This document shows positions 10,566-22,004 of a stretch of DNA of 64,000 bases, one piece after another. The notes beneath the pieces were generated by a model, which worked only from the letters and a program-made list of their open reading frames with translations, ran no database searches and was not told where the DNA came from. The DNA is taken from the NCBI GenBank assembly GCA_003013855.2, contig PVNU02001712.1:40775-104774 (forward strand), read 5' to 3'. The position numbers and the translations under genes are program-made. Positions within the stretch are counted from its first letter, which is position 1, and each line of letters starts with the position of its first letter. This DNA is from Liriodendron chinense (Eukaryota > Streptophyta > Magnoliopsida > Magnoliales > Magnoliaceae).

Positions 10566-10797
10566 TTTTTTTTAATTGCAATCTTGTAAATTTGCATTTT
10601 TTAAATTTACATTTTTTGGAAAATGGGATTGGAAAAGCGTGCCTGTAAATACCGGTTGAATGCTATTTAAAACCTTGAAATCATGTGGAATGGAGAAGTT
10701 AGATACCATTTTTTCCATTGATTGTATTTGCATATATGAGAAAATATGATTCAGTGTGTACTGTGTAGGCCGATCGCTAATGAAGTAGTCAATGACG
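10566..10797 (-). pseudogene. decayed MATE (DETOXIFICATION) exon, third copy
   Basis: The segment aligns by eye with 39126-39340, which contains the MATE exon at 39170-39408. Shared blocks are AATTG(C/T)AATCTTGTAA, CCTGTAAATA(C/T)CGGTTGAATGCT, AATGGAGAAGTT-like and CGATCGCTAATGAAGTA-like sequence. Translation is broken by substitutions and indels, so it is a relic of a transporter exon (MATE proteins are 12-helix drug/metabolite-H+ antiporters). It sits directly after block X1, as the better copy sits directly after segment A. Confidence 0.75.
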
Positions 10798-10799
10798 AG

Positions 10800-11345
10800 A
10801 GCGGATTAGCCGATTAGGTGAGACCCCGGCCTCATCCATGGTGCAGCCCTTACCATAGGGTTACTATGAGGCCCACCTTGATGTATGTGTTATGTATCCA
10901 CTCCGTCCAACCATTTTTCCAGATCATTTTATGGCATTATCCAAAAAATTAAACATATCCAATAATTATGTGGACCATACCATAAGAAACAATGGTGATT
11001 GACCGTCCTACCATTAAAAGCTTCTTAGGGTAAACCTTAATGTTTACGTAGTGTTTATTTACCATCCAATCCATCCATTCATAAGGTCATATAAGCATGG
11101 ATGAAGGGTAAAAACAAACATCAGCTTGTTCCAAAACTTTTGTGGCCCATTAGTGGTCAATCAACACTATTTCCTGTGGTATGGTCCACATGATCGTTGG
11201 ATCTGTTTAATTTTTTGAATAATGTCATAAAATGAACTGAAAATACTGATGGACGGTGTGGATACATAATACATACATCAAGGTGGTCCCCATGGTAACC
11301 CATGCTTAGGGCCGCACATTCTTGGGTGAGGCCGGGTCTTGTTGA
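10800..11345. repeat. fold-back element, AGCGGATTAGGTGAGACCCC-ended subfamily
   Basis: The left end reads AGCGGATTAG, then GATTAGGTGAGACCCCGG, and the right end TGGGTGAGGCCGGGTCTTG. Inner arms TTGATGTATGTGTTATGTATCC and GGATACATAATACATACATC are inverse. No clear target duplication, because the right end is truncated. Confidence 0.75.
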
Positions 11346-13139
11346 AAGTCGAACAGTTCAATCCGATTGACCTGTGACTGACCCGACATTGGGTTGGGCT
11401 TAGGCAGGAGGTATATCTTTTATACAATTTAAACAGTGGTCCCTTCATGATGGTTGAAGTTTACAAATAAAGATGGTGGGCCCCACAAAATCAACTATGA
11501 TATGAGCTCCATAGAAGAGATAAAGTTGTGCATTAAAAGAAGTGACCAGAGCTGGCCCTTTTGTAGTAAAATCTCAACCATTCCATCTCATTCTGTCCAA
11601 TAAATCATGAAATATGGCACACCCAATGTATAATTAGTCTTATATATATCTAATTACTTTGCAGCCCCAACCCCCATATGGACAAGTGACTATTCATTTT
11701 GAAGATCTAGACAAGTAGAACAAAACCACTGATCCGATCTCCTGAAGGAATGCCTTAACTGGGCCAAAAGTAGACCGCAATATGTTAACGTCAGGAGGAC
11801 TAGAAGTGAGCCATTCAAAGCACCTTTAATGGGCCCCATAACTAATTGAGGATCCATAGATCATGGGCCCCATCCGCAGTAAGTGGTCATACAGTCAGAT
11901 CACATATGAATGATCATAATCCGACACAAACATCATTATATATACAATATATACAAGATGAATGGTGTGGATTGCATATGGACACGTGGACCTACATGTT
12001 TAGCAATTCCTTGTTTATATTTTTGAAAATTTCTAAATACGTAGATTTTGAATTTTTTTTGTTGTTATAGAATTTTAGAAAACCAATTGAAACAAAAATG
12101 GGAGAGGAGAATCGGAATCCTTTACAACACCTATTTTACACAATGCATAGGACGCACAAACATATGGGGCTACCATGCATGTTGTAATTGTATAATCCAC
12201 TCAATTCATCAAGTTTTATAATGGATTTTAGTTCCATTGAACAAAAATCAACTTGTTCCACAGCTAATATAGGCCACATCAAATGGAATAATGGGAATGG
12301 GATGCTACCTATAAGTTTGTGTGTGAGGACATCATGTGTTGTATCTTTCACTAAACACTTTAATCAGGTCTAAATAGCTAAGATGAAGTGAAAATACTAA
12401 GGTCAGCCTGATAAGAAACTCCAATGGACCACACCATGTGAACTCAATGACTTTGGGTGCAGTTTTACATTGTCCTCATTGGTGTGGCCATATGAACTTT
12501 TGATCGGGCTTATCTTTTCTACAATTTAAACAGTGGTCCCTACATGATGGTTGAAGTTTACAAATAAAGATGGTGGGCCCCACAAAGCCTTGTTGGTTTG
12601 AGCACAATGGTAGGATACGAGCTACATAGAATAGAAAAAGTTATGCATTAAAAGAAGTGACCAGAGCTGGTCCTTTTGTAGTAAAATCTCAACCATTTCC
12701 AGCTAAGAAGCCTTTTTTTTTAATTAATAGATTTTTATCAAAAGATTCTTCTTGAGTTCATGATATTACTGAAATGTCCCGTGACTAATTATATTTAGCA
12801 AAATATTTTTAAAGTAAAAAGTCTAATTTACCCTTAGAATAATTGAGGCAGAACCTAAAACCTCACTGCTTGCCAAAGGAAATTAGGACTACAAAATCAG
12901 GACAGGTGTTAACTTGAATTTCATACTCATCATGGTGGGCTCCATAAAAAATCAATGGTGGATATCTCTCTCACAATTGTTTATTTGGTGTGACCCATAC
13001 GAATCATAGATCAGCAAAATTTTCTGGATATGAACCTAAAGTAGAATTACACATCTAATAGTAGTAGTGGATTTCAAATACACATAATAGTGGGCCTCTC
13101 CCTCTGAAGAGATTTTTTGCCATGGTAATATCATATAGA
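11346..13139. other. gene-free stretch with an internal direct repeat
   Basis: A roughly 170-bp phrase (ACAATTTAAACAGTGGTCCC... to ...AGTAAAATCTCAACCATT) occurs at about 11420-11590 and again at 12517-12700, marking an old duplication about 1.1 kb apart. The part at 12140-12490 also resembles 20890-21245. I found no supported coding region; small ORFs have no recognisable motif. Confidence 0.6.
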
Positions 13140-13620
13140 ATGATGGGGCCGGCCAAGCTCCCCCCCTAATGTTTGTGTTTTATCCATGCCGACCCTCCAT
13201 TTTTCCAGCTCATTTTAGGGGATGAGCCAAAAAATGATGCAGGTCCAAAGCTCGAATGGACCACACCACAAAAAACAGTGGGAATTGAACACCCACCATT
13301 GAAACCTTCCTAGGCCGGTCCATTGTGATGTTTTATTTTCCATCCAACCTATTCATAATATCACACAAACCTGGATGAAGGGTAAAAATAATAATCTTGA
13401 TCCAAAGCTTTCATGGCCTCTAAGAAGTTTTCAACTGTGGGTGTTCAATCCCCACTGTTTTCTTTGGTGTGGTCCACTACAGCTTTGGATCTATATTGTC
13501 TTTGGTCTCGTTCCCTAAAATGAGCTGGTAAAGCAGATGGATGGTGTGGATAAAGTACATATATCATGGTGGGCCTCACAAAGCTATGGTGGGTGCTGTC
13601 GGCAATAGGCTTCCAGATTT
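13140..13620. repeat. fold-back element
   Basis: Arms ATGTTTGTGTTTTATCCATGCC near 13172 and GGTGTGGATAAAGTACATATATC near 13540-13562 are inverted. Internal family phrases (GACCACACCACAAAAAACAG, GGCCTCTAAGAAGTTTTCAA) are present. Confidence 0.7.
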
Positions 13621-14329
13621 CCATCCAACCTTTGTGTGTACATGAAATAAAGAAATTACATGATACACACCCTAGGATACACACCCTAGCCCACCCTTGA
13701 TTCAGATGGGCCACAATAATGGAAACTGCTAAGAGAGATGTCCATTGTGGATTTTTTACTGGGCCTATCATGATGATCATATAAAATTTACTTGAGATAT
13801 ATATTAGATGCCACAAAAACATTGAGACCTACACCTAAAAAATAAGGACAATCTGTAATTTAGGTGGCCCACACCAAAGGAAAAAGTTTGGAGGATGGGG
13901 TCATCCTATGCACTATTTTCAATCATATGGTCTAGCTGAATCATAGACGGGGATGAGTTTTAAGCCCTAACACATACTGGTCGGAGTGGACTTAAAAAAT
14001 GACCCCATCCTATCAACCCCATCACTGTTACTGAAGCTCTTTACAAGTCTTAGCTACGAAGTAAGAAGCATAATTTGGTAAATATAAAATTTAATAATAT
14101 TTTATGATACAATTAATATTTAAGAGGACTTTTCTGTAATAATTTCTCTGTTTTTTTTAAATATATTTATCCTCTTAATTTGCAAAGAATAATTGCAAGG
14201 GTAAAATTGTCAAAAGCTATTGATACTGTATGTATTACAGATTTTTCACATGGTGGGGCCATCTGGGAAAATTTGTCAAAACCTATACCGTATATAATAC
14301 AGATATTTCATATCGTGGGGCTATCTGTG
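13621..14329. other. gene-free spacer
   Basis: Low-complexity AT-rich DNA. A small direct duplication of TACACACCCTAG is at about 13671-13690. Nothing else I can name. Confidence 0.5.
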
Positions 14330-14800
14330 TTGGACTGTTGCGTTGCACCCACCGACAGTTTTTCTCACCCTGAGGAGACAAATGCCAGCCTAGCCCTAGA
14401 GTGCTATTTGCAGCCGTACAACCACACATGCCACAATCGTCCCACTTATGTCGATGTGGGCACACGTGTGGAACATCTGATGCCTTTGTTTACAAGGATG
14501 CTTCTTGATGAATGTGTATTGAATGTGCTCTTGTGATTCCTTTTCTCAAACATTTGTGGACCACCTGATATTTGAATGTAAAGTAGTTGATTTTTTTTTT
14601 ATAAGAAACTTTGAGATGGGACTGCCAGATGAATGACCTAGATCTTACACACGTGACACATCATTACGTGTGGCGGCACTGGTGTTTATCTTGAGCACGT
14701 ATGGACCTGTGGGCAAATAGGACTCTTCTATCCTAATTCCTGACCATTCCAATTCATGATTTCAACCACCCGGATGTTTATGCCCATCCAATTGTATGTA
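14330..14800. repeat. third, partial copy of the X block (X3)
   Basis: Matches about 8200-8720 and 54600-55030: AGTGCTATTTGCAGCCGTAC, CTTCTTGATGAATGTG, ATGACCTAGATCTTA and GGGCAAATA phrases in the same order. More diverged than X1 and X2 are from each other. No gene. Confidence 0.75.
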
Positions 14801-14963
14801 TATGACATCCAGCCTGTCTAATTGAGGAATCCTATCACAAGGATGGGATTAATGAAATTCTGCAGATCCAATTAGAAGGCGGGCCACACTGTACAAGTTA
14901 AATAATATACACTATTCAAAAATATTTAAATTGGCATATAGCTAATCTGATGATTCGATTGAT

Positions 14964-15043
14964 CAGTTATTTTGATCGAGTGATGACCATGGTAGAGTGC
15001 ATTCAGTTATTTTGATCGAGTGATGATCATGGTGGAGTGCATG
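14964..15043. repeat. 40-bp tandem duplication
   Basis: Two units starting CAGTTATTTTGATCGAGTGA at 14964 and 15004, differing at a few positions (GACCATGGTAGAG versus GATCATGGTGGAG). Confidence 0.85.
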
Positions 15044-15214
15044 TGTTGAATGGAATGGATGTCACACGCATGACACATGGGACTCACAATTCTCAACTTT
15101 ATTACTTTTTAAAGAAAAATATACGAGATAATATAATAACTTCATCATTCCCTGAGAATCAATGCCTGAGGACCCGGATTCCCTGGGAAAGCCTTCCCCA
15201 TGAAGTTCCTGCAC

Positions 15215-15650
15215 CAGCAGCCAAGGTGGGGCCCACCATGATGAAAATCGACCCCGTCCATCCATTTTGTGAACTCATTCTAGGACTTGATACAAAAATG
15301 AACTAGATCCAAGACTCAAGTGAGCCGAAAATGTGAGGATTGAACGTCCACGGTTGAAGTATTCGTGGGGCCACAGAAGTTTTGAATCAGGCTAATATTT
15401 GTGTTTTCAGTTCATCCCAGTAGGAATGACGCTATGAATGGTATGGATGTCCTATAAACATCTTTGTGGACCCAGGGAGGTTTCAACGGTAGGAATTTCC
15501 CTACCCACCTTTTCAGTTCGTGTGGCCCACTTTAATCTTGGATCCGGCTTACTTTTGTTCACATGTCATAAAATGAGCTCACAAAATGGATGGTCAGGGT
15601 GGATTTTTCACCAACATCATGGTGGGCCCCACCTAGACCCCTCGGAAGGT
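15215..15650. repeat. fold-back element
   Basis: GGTGGGGCCCACCATGATG at the left is inverted at the right as CATCATGGTGGGCCCCACC, with the family's internal phrases between. The terminal 19 bases form a near-perfect inverted pair. Confidence 0.75.
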
Positions 15651-15689
15651 CAGAAGAGGATTACATCCAACAAACGGGCAGTAGCTTTT

Positions 15690-16105
15690 AATGGCCACCC
15701 TGGTATATGGGTTTTATCCACACTGCCCATCTATTTAGTCGTATCATTTCAGGATGGGAGTCCAAAACATGAGGCAGACACAAGGCACATGTGGATTACA
15801 CAAACGGTATTAAATTACCACAGTTGAAAACTTTTTTGGGGCGCAGAAGTTTTGGACCGAGGTGATATTTGTATTTTCCCTTCATTCATGTCAATTTAAC
15901 TTTATGAATAGGTTGGATGGAAAATAAACATCACGGTGGGCCTTAGAAAAGTTTCAATGGTGGGAATTATTACCACCATTGTTTCGTGTGGTGTGGTCCA
16001 CTTGAGCCTTGGATCTGCCTCATTTTTGCGCCCTATCCTAAAATATTATGGAGAAATAGATTGATGGTGTGGATAAAACCCTTATATCATGGTGGCCACT
16101 AAAAA
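15690..16105. repeat. fold-back element
   Basis: GGCCACCCTGGTATATGGGT/TTTATCCACACTGCCCATC on the left pairs with TTGATGGTGTGGATAAAACC/CTTATATCATGGTGGCC on the right. A close neighbour of the copy at 15215, so two copies lie head to tail. Confidence 0.7.
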
Positions 16106-16239
16106 CTAATGCCCATTCCCAACTGAAAATGGGCAGGGTAGGACACAATCCATGAAGGTCTTTTATGTTGGGACGGGATCGAATTAAGTACTACCCCGAC
16201 CAGGACGCTGAGGAGACGGATGGGGTGCATGGCACCTCG

Positions 16240-16310
16240 TCATTGGTGGAGAACTGGTCGGGCATGCACCGATGTGACGGTAGTGCGCCCGACTGGTTCT
16301 CCACCAATGA
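16240..16310. repeat. inverted repeat, 24-bp arms
   Basis: Left arm 16240-16263 (TCATTGGTGGAGAACTGG...) and right arm 16287-16310 are inverse with two mismatches and a 23-base loop. It lies between two fold-back elements next to a doubled CATAAAAGGGAGC phrase (16325-16358). Likely the end of another DNA element. Confidence 0.75.
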
Positions 16311-16354
16311 CAAGGTGGACCATACCATAAAAGGGAGCAACTCACCATAAAAGG

Positions 16355-16765
16355 GAGCGGATTAGGCACTGCCCGATCTGGATGCACTTATGCTATATAT
16401 GCTATACTATTTGAGAGATCATTTTAGGACACGAGCTCAAAAATGAAGCAGATCTGAATCTCAGGTGGACCATACCATAGGAAGCAATGATGATTGACCA
16501 TTACCAACTTATAAAAGGTCACAATTTTTTTCTTCTTTTATCTCGGTTTATATGACCTTATCAACAGGTTGGATGGCAAATAAACATTATGAAATCATTA
16601 TTGTGGACCTTGGGATTCTTTAACGATGGATGTTCAATCACCATTATTTTCTATAATATATGGTTGACTTAGGATTTATATATACTTCAATTTTGGGCTC
16701 ATGACAAAAAAATTATATGGAAAAATGGATGGACATCATAAATACTTCAAGGTGGGCCCATGATA
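16355..16765. repeat. fold-back element, degraded left end
   Basis: Starts with GGGAGCGGATTAGGCACTGCC, a truncated form of the GCGGATTAGGTGAGACC terminus, and ends near CTTCAAGGTGGGCCCATG. Internal family phrases are recognisable though diverged. Confidence 0.6.
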
Positions 16766-16854
16766 ATTAGAGCAGCACCTAATCCACTGCCATCCAATCG
16801 ATATGATCTCCAAGGCATCCTTCATCCATCCACTTGGGATTGCATGTGGCCTGG

Positions 16855-17285
16855 GCTATGGTTATACTTGTGTTGGGGTTGTGTGGGTCTCAAAGAGATG
16901 TCTATAACAAATCCACTCCGTCCATCTATTTTTAAAGACCACAATAGGATAGAAATTAAAAAATCAGGCAGATCCAAAACTCAGGTGGGCCACCACAAAT
17001 GAAACAGTGGAAACAGAAATGTCCACCAGTGAAACCTTCCTGGAGCTGACCATTATGTTTATATGCCATCCAAACCGTTCATATGGTTATCACCACTAAG
17101 ATAAAATGAAAGAAAAAAAAAATCATCCTGATACAAAACTTCTGACACACCAGGCGTTCAATCCCAGTTGTTTCATGTGGTATAGCCGGCCTGCATGAGT
17201 TTTGGGAATGCTTGATTTTAGATTCCAATCCTATTAAGGTCTTTAAAAACAGATGTACAGAGTGGATTTGTAATGGCCATCTCTA
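16855..17285. repeat. fold-back element, diverged
   Basis: GAGATGTCTATAACAAATCC and CACTCCGTCCATCTATTTTT on the left are mirrored by AAAAACAGATGTACAGAGTGG and ATTTGTAATGGCCATCTCT on the right. A diverged subtype of the same palindromic family. Confidence 0.6.
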
Positions 17286-17896
17286 ATTCCAAATAAAAGG
17301 AACCCACGAGAAGAAATAAAAGGATAAAAAGAGGAAATTAATTCCAAATAATTATTTTTGATAGATTAAATGAATAATAAAAAAAAACGAAATTACCTTG
17401 CTTTAAATAATAAATTAAACCCTAAATTCGTACTTAATACTAACTTGCAAAGGAAGAAAAGAATCATAATACGATTAGAAAAAAAAATAGAAAAAATCTG
17501 CGCAATCTATATAATGCCTGTCGGGCGCCATCTTCCTTCCATTGATACAAGCAATCCACACATCTGATTGCCACAAAACTTTCTGGTTTTGTTGACATTG
17601 ACGTACTCTTCAAGATGGTCGGCTTAGATTCTCCATATCAATAGTAGTGGGCCACTTGGACCATCTCCAATTTTAGTGGACAGAATTCAAAACTTTCTAG
17701 ATAGTTCGTACCATTTGAATGCCACGATCAATCCGTAATTCGGATCGACGTGAAACTTGTTGGGTTTTCTCGGCATCATGCAACTCTACGAAATGGACTG
17801 AATGGATCATCATAAATGATCAAGATAGGCCTCAAGAGTTGTGCTGAAATTCAAAAACGGGAATAATAATTTCCTGTTTTGGTTGAAACTCCAAAA
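17286..17896 (-). other. probable LTR-related or 3' remnant of a gypsy derivative
   Basis: Around 17300-17390 the sequence resembles the distal LTR end at about 18900-18990 (GAGAAGAAATAAAAGGATAAAA, ATAGATTAAATGAATA). The rest is unassigned. It lies beyond the 3' end of the minus-strand gypsy derivative, so it may be its eroded 3' LTR, but the terminal TG...CA cannot be found. Confidence 0.35.
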
Positions 17897-18159
17897 TCAG
17901 AAATTCCTTAATTTCCTCTTGTTTTTCTTCCTGTCCATCTCCGGCAGGAAGGTGCATGATCCACGCCCTCGATCATGGAGTTCTTCCCCTACATCATTCT
18001 TCCCCACTTGAAAAAAACTCGTCCTCAAGTTTCGCTTTAGGTTAAGGCCATGATTTGCTTTTAACTTCGGAAGTCGATGCTTGCTGGCCTTATCCTGGAA
18101 TGTTGCAACAAACTTCTCCGACTTCTTCTCCATGCTAACATAAATAATTGCAATCTTCT

Positions 18160-18846
18160 CTAGCACATCGAAAGTTGGCCTTTATGAGAAATGACAATTT
18201 TCTCTATAATGAACAATTTATCAGAAAGTTTGGCAACTACGATCGCCACGATTTCCTGCATTGCTGGCGTGACACTTTTTGGGATGCTCATGGATTTCGT
18301 CAAAACTGACTCCATAATGTTTGGAATAAATTTAGACTCTCCTTCCTTATCCTTTAAGACTGAGGTATTGATTTCCTCCACCTCCTCAAAATTTTGAACA
18401 TCCTCTGAGATGGTGGTGGGTTGTACTTCAACGATCTGATCTGAAGTTGCATTATCTCGAAAATCTCTTTCAACATAATTCCCACGATAGTTTCCACACG
18501 CAGGTTGTCGCACGATGATGTCTTCGACCTCTTCATTATTGAGTTTTGAATCGTCTGGTGTAGCCCTGCGATAGGCCACCTCGGGTGCTCTACAGAACAT
18601 GGGGTTATTCCGTACAGCGAGCACATGTGGTTGTTAACTGTTGCCTTGAGCTTGGGGCATATTTAATGCCGCTACGATGCAGTCGAGGGTTGCCTGTATA
18701 CCTTGCAGGATTAACCGATTTTTTCGTTGTGCTTCATCGAAAGCTGCCACCGTAATATAATCCCTTGGAGCATCGTCCTTAGGATGAAAATCCAACCCTT
18801 TATTAGAGGTCATCGTCCTGAGGAAGAAACCTTTCTCTGATACCAA
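18160..18846 (-). pseudogene. gypsy Gag N-terminal fragment
   Basis: The minus strand encodes FFLRTMTSNKGLDFHPKDDA and ENRL-type residues closely matching the Gag start of the complete element at 58378-58725 (FFLRTMTSNEGMDPHPKDDA). A second block, RRATPDDSKLNNEEVEDI, matches the same region of that Gag in another frame. Frames change around 18630, so it is not translatable as one protein. No zinc knuckle is present. The remaining C-terminal part (18160-18400) has no family I recognise. Confidence 0.75.
18834..18845 (-). other. tRNA-Met primer-binding site
   Basis: The minus strand reads TGGTATCAGAGA one base after the LTR end (TGCGTCA), complementary to the 3' end of initiator tRNA-Met, as in the full element at 58379. 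Confidence 0.85.
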
Positions 18847-19531
18847 TGACGCATGGAGGACGTGGTAGGTCGATCACCGTCTCCTTAACCGATTGTTTCT
18901 CGAATCCATGAGAAGAAATAAAAAGATAAAAAAAGGAAATTAATTTCGAATAATTGTTCTTGATAGATTGAATGAATAGAAACGGAATTACAATGTATAT
19001 AAATACGAAACTAAACCCTAGGTAAAGTACCAGACTCAAACTCAAACTCAAACTCCTAGAAAACGTACTTACTATAAATAGTAAACTTACTATTTATAGA
19101 AGTCGCTCAATCCTACTAGAACTCTTGGTTTTCGGCCAAAAATAGAAAGTTATCAAATGGGCCTAACGATGTTGTTCTACTAAATATTCTAAGCCCTTTT
19201 CATGTTGGGCACTAACTCTAAAACCCTACAGATCCAAAGTTATGATCGAATTAAAGCTTACTATAATAGTAAAACTGAAAATAAACTAGCTTAATGACCG
19301 TCGATACGGTCGAATCTCGCGATTCCGGCATGGGCAACCCGGCGTAGCGGGGTTGGGTGGCTAAAGTAGCTCAAGCTATCCCAAAATGATATATTATATG
19401 TTCGAAAACTCATTCCAGATTGCGAGATACGACTGGTTTACGGTCCTGACAGTCTGGATCACTTTCGACTCCGACTGGTCTTCTTTTGGTCTATCTGAGC
19501 CATGAAATAACCAACGACCCGTTCTACATAA
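18847..19531 (-). mobile_element. gypsy-family 5' LTR (685 bp)
   Basis: Reverse-oriented match to the LTRs at 8728, 57695 and 62875. The start reads TTATGTAGAAC rather than TGATGTAGAAC, so the terminal dinucleotide is mutated; the end TGCGTCA is intact. The TATAAATAG/palindrome segment is retained at 19070-19100. Confidence 0.9.
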
Positions 19532-19569
19532 GCCCCACATAGCCCGCATATACCTGTGCAAGAGGGCAC

Positions 19570-20140
19570 ATGTGCAATCCACTCCCCCTTTCTGGAGCTT
19601 ATTAGGTGAGACCCCGGGCTTCACCATAGATGGTTCGGCCCTCACCGTGGGCCACCTCAATGCATCTATTCTGTATTTATTCTATCCATATGTATCTATT
19701 CCACTCATCTCTTTTCCCATATCATTTTAGCACGGGAACCAAAAAATGATGAAGATCCAAATCTCAGGTGGACCACACTCTAGAAAACCATGGTGATTGA
19801 ATGCCCTAATGTTAAAATCTTCTTAGAGAACACCTTAATGTTTAAAGTAGTGTTTATTTGCCGTCCAATATATTGATAAGGTCACATAAACCTGAATGGA
19901 GGGAGTAAAACAAATATCAGCTTGATACAAAACTTTGTAACCTATTGATGGTCAATTAATACCACGGTTTCCTATGGTATGGTCCACCTAATAATTGAAT
20001 CTGCTTCATTTCTGGAATCGTAGACCAAAATGATCTTGAAAAAAGGATGGCGGCATAGATATAGAATAAATTCATCAAGGTGGGCCCAGGGTAAGGGACG
20101 AGCCGACTTGGGTGAGGTCGGGTCTGACCTAATCCGCCCC
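19570..20140. repeat. fold-back element, TTAGGTGAGACCCCGG-ended subfamily
   Basis: Left end TTATTAGGTGAGACCCCGGG and right end TGAGGTCGGGTCTGACCTAA/TCCGCC are inverse with some mismatches. No 9-bp duplication found. Confidence 0.75.
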
Positions 20141-20292
20141 CTCCAGCAATGCATGTCATCATTTCAAATGTCTTGATCACTGCTTTATTGTCGCCCATTG
20201 ACCGTAGCAGCGGATCCGGATAATATTCGAGCCATGTTGCATGATTGAATAGAGGCCTGACGCATTTACTATTGTTGACTTACCATCATGAA

Positions 20293-20840
20293 TGCTTTCC
20301 GGACGCGGTTTGGCCAGCGACCCAGCACTAGCCAGCTGGGTAGTGTCAAAATTTTGTGGGCCCCATTATGATGTATATGTTTTATCCCCACCGTCCATCC
20401 ATTTTTCTCTAGATAGGGCATGAGCCCAAAAAAATAAGGTAGATTCAAATCCCAGGTGGACCCCACTAGAGGAAACAGTGGGGATTGGACCGTTGTAAAC
20501 TTTATGCAGGCTGCAGACGTTTATTAGATCAAGCTAATGTTTTTGTTTGTATTTTCCCTTCATCCCGGTTGGTGTGACCTTATCAGCAAGTAAAATGGCA
20601 AATAAACATGACAGTGTACCTTAGAAAGTTTTAATGGTGGACGTTCCATCAATAGTTTTCCTATGGCATGGTACACCTAAGATTTGGATCTTCCTCATTT
20701 TTTAGATCCTGCCTTATAATGAACCGGCAAAATGGACGGACGGCATGGCTAAAACATATACATCACGGTGGAACCGACAGAGCTTTGATACTAGCTAGTT
20801 GGGCTTAGTGTTGGGTCACTAGCCAAACCGTATCCAAACC
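20293..20840. repeat. fold-back element, GGACGCGGTTTGGC-ended subfamily
   Basis: Left GGACGCGGTTTGGCCAGCGA and right TCACTAGCCAAACCGTATCC are inverse over about 24 bases with three mismatches, followed inward by CTAGCCAGCTGG and TAGCTAGTTGGGC. A good example of the second terminus type. No target duplication found. Confidence 0.8.
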
Positions 20841-21365
20841 AACCTAGGCCTTACAAATAGTAGGACCCAGCTGGAGGAAATTTGGCACTAAAATCACTCT
20901 AGTTAAATGATCTGACTATCTGATTGGCAGTGGCCGTCAAATGAATAGTTGGATGGGATAAGAAAGAGAGAGAGAGAGGAGGTGTCAGAATCCTCACAAT
21001 TACTTGTATGGGCCACCATGTTGTAATTATAAAATCTTCTCCATTTAGCAGGTCCTATACTCGATTTTAACTGGACAGACAAAAAATTAGTGATCCACAG
21101 CGAACATAAGCCCCATCTTGTCAATCACTGATTGAAGTGAGAATACAAAAATCACCAGGTAGGAAACTCAATGGACCACACCGTGTGAACTTAGTAGCTC
21201 TGGGTGCAATTTTAAATTCTCCCTTTCAGCGAGGCCCATGTGAGATTGTAATGGGGCTTGTATTGTGTACATTTCAAATAATGATTCCCAGCTGATGGAC
21301 AGAGTCAATTTTACATATACAATGTGGTGGACCCAGCACAATGCATTGGTGCTGACTATATAAAA
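20841..21365. other. gene-free spacer
   Basis: The part around 20990-21245 resembles 12170-12490 (CACCATG...TTGTAATTATA and AACTCAATGGACCACACC phrases), indicating dispersed duplication. It contains a short GA run near 20965. No gene. Confidence 0.5.
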
Positions 21366-21369
21366 GTGA

Positions 21370-21865
21370 ACGCGGATTGCACGGTCTCCACCTGCGAACG
21401 GGCAGGAGCTCTGTGTGGTCACCGTGATGTATTGGATTTATCCACACCGTCCATTTATTTTTCCATGGAAATTTATAGAAATGTTCCAAAAGTTAGAAAA
21501 ATCCAAGGCTCAAGTGGACCACACTAAAAGAAGCAGCGGTGATAATGATGCTCATTGTTGAAACTTTCCTAGGGCCCACCATGATGTTTATTTTCCATCC
21601 AACCTATTCATTAAGTTACATAGACCTGGATGAAGGGAAAACAGAAATATCAGCTTGATCTAAAACTTATGTGGCCTCGAGAAATTTTCAACTGTGGAAG
21701 TTCAATCATCACTTTTTGGCCCACTTGAGGCTTGGATCCAGTTCATTTTTGGTCTCAATGCCTAAAATGATTTCACAAAATGGTTGGACGGCGTAGATTT
21801 CTCACAAACATCACAGTGGCCCTACCTAGATTCCGAGCGCAGGAGATGCAGGCAATCCGCGTCCG
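21370..21865. repeat. fold-back element
   Basis: GCGGATTGCACGG near 21372 is answered by GCAATCCGCGTCC near 21854. Inner arms ATTTATCCACACCGTCC and GGACGGCGTAGATTTCTCAC pair. Internal family phrases are clear. Confidence 0.7.
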
Positions 21866-22004
21866 TTGAGATTGGGTAAAATTGTCATATAAAAATATAA
21901 CTTCTTTAGTCGGATACCGTTCAGATTTTGCCCAAAAATGGACGGCTTGGATTGAACTCCATTCCAGGCGCTTCTGTTAATGCATCAACTCCACTTTTAC
22001 GGAA

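Larger units (their letters stand above)
6340..10640. repeat. Block X1, paralog of X2 at 52727-56260
   Basis: Long stretches match 52727-56260 in the same order and orientation: the phrase after TTTCTGTCCTA, a SINE-like repeat, three fold-back elements, the segment around GTACATCCTGGCTGGACTTG, and the end at ATAAAATGATCTCTAG. Within X1 there are two diverged modules (about 6340-8560 and 8570-10380) sharing the opening CACATGTG...GGGCAAATA phrase and a TTACAGCCAAAAATCACATTG/GATATTTTTCATTTTCA segment. I see no coding sequence. X1 carries a solo LTR (8728-9414) that X2 lacks. Confidence 0.85.
17897..19531 (-). mobile_element. deletion derivative of the gypsy family (5' LTR, PBS, start of gag)
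   Basis: On the minus strand: LTR 19531-18847, primer site, then gag leader homologous to the full element at 58378. After about 200 residues the gag similarity stops and unrelated coding-like sequence follows (18160-18400, then 17897-18166 with an FFQVGKNDVGEELHDRGRGS stretch that looks like a pol-end/3' leader segment). No protease, RT or integrase is seen. I infer a non-autonomous internal-deletion copy. Confidence 0.75.

Noticed and set aside
14180..14536. 118-codon ORF
   Set aside because: It spans unique DNA and the X3 repeat; the X1 and X2 copies do not keep the frame length.
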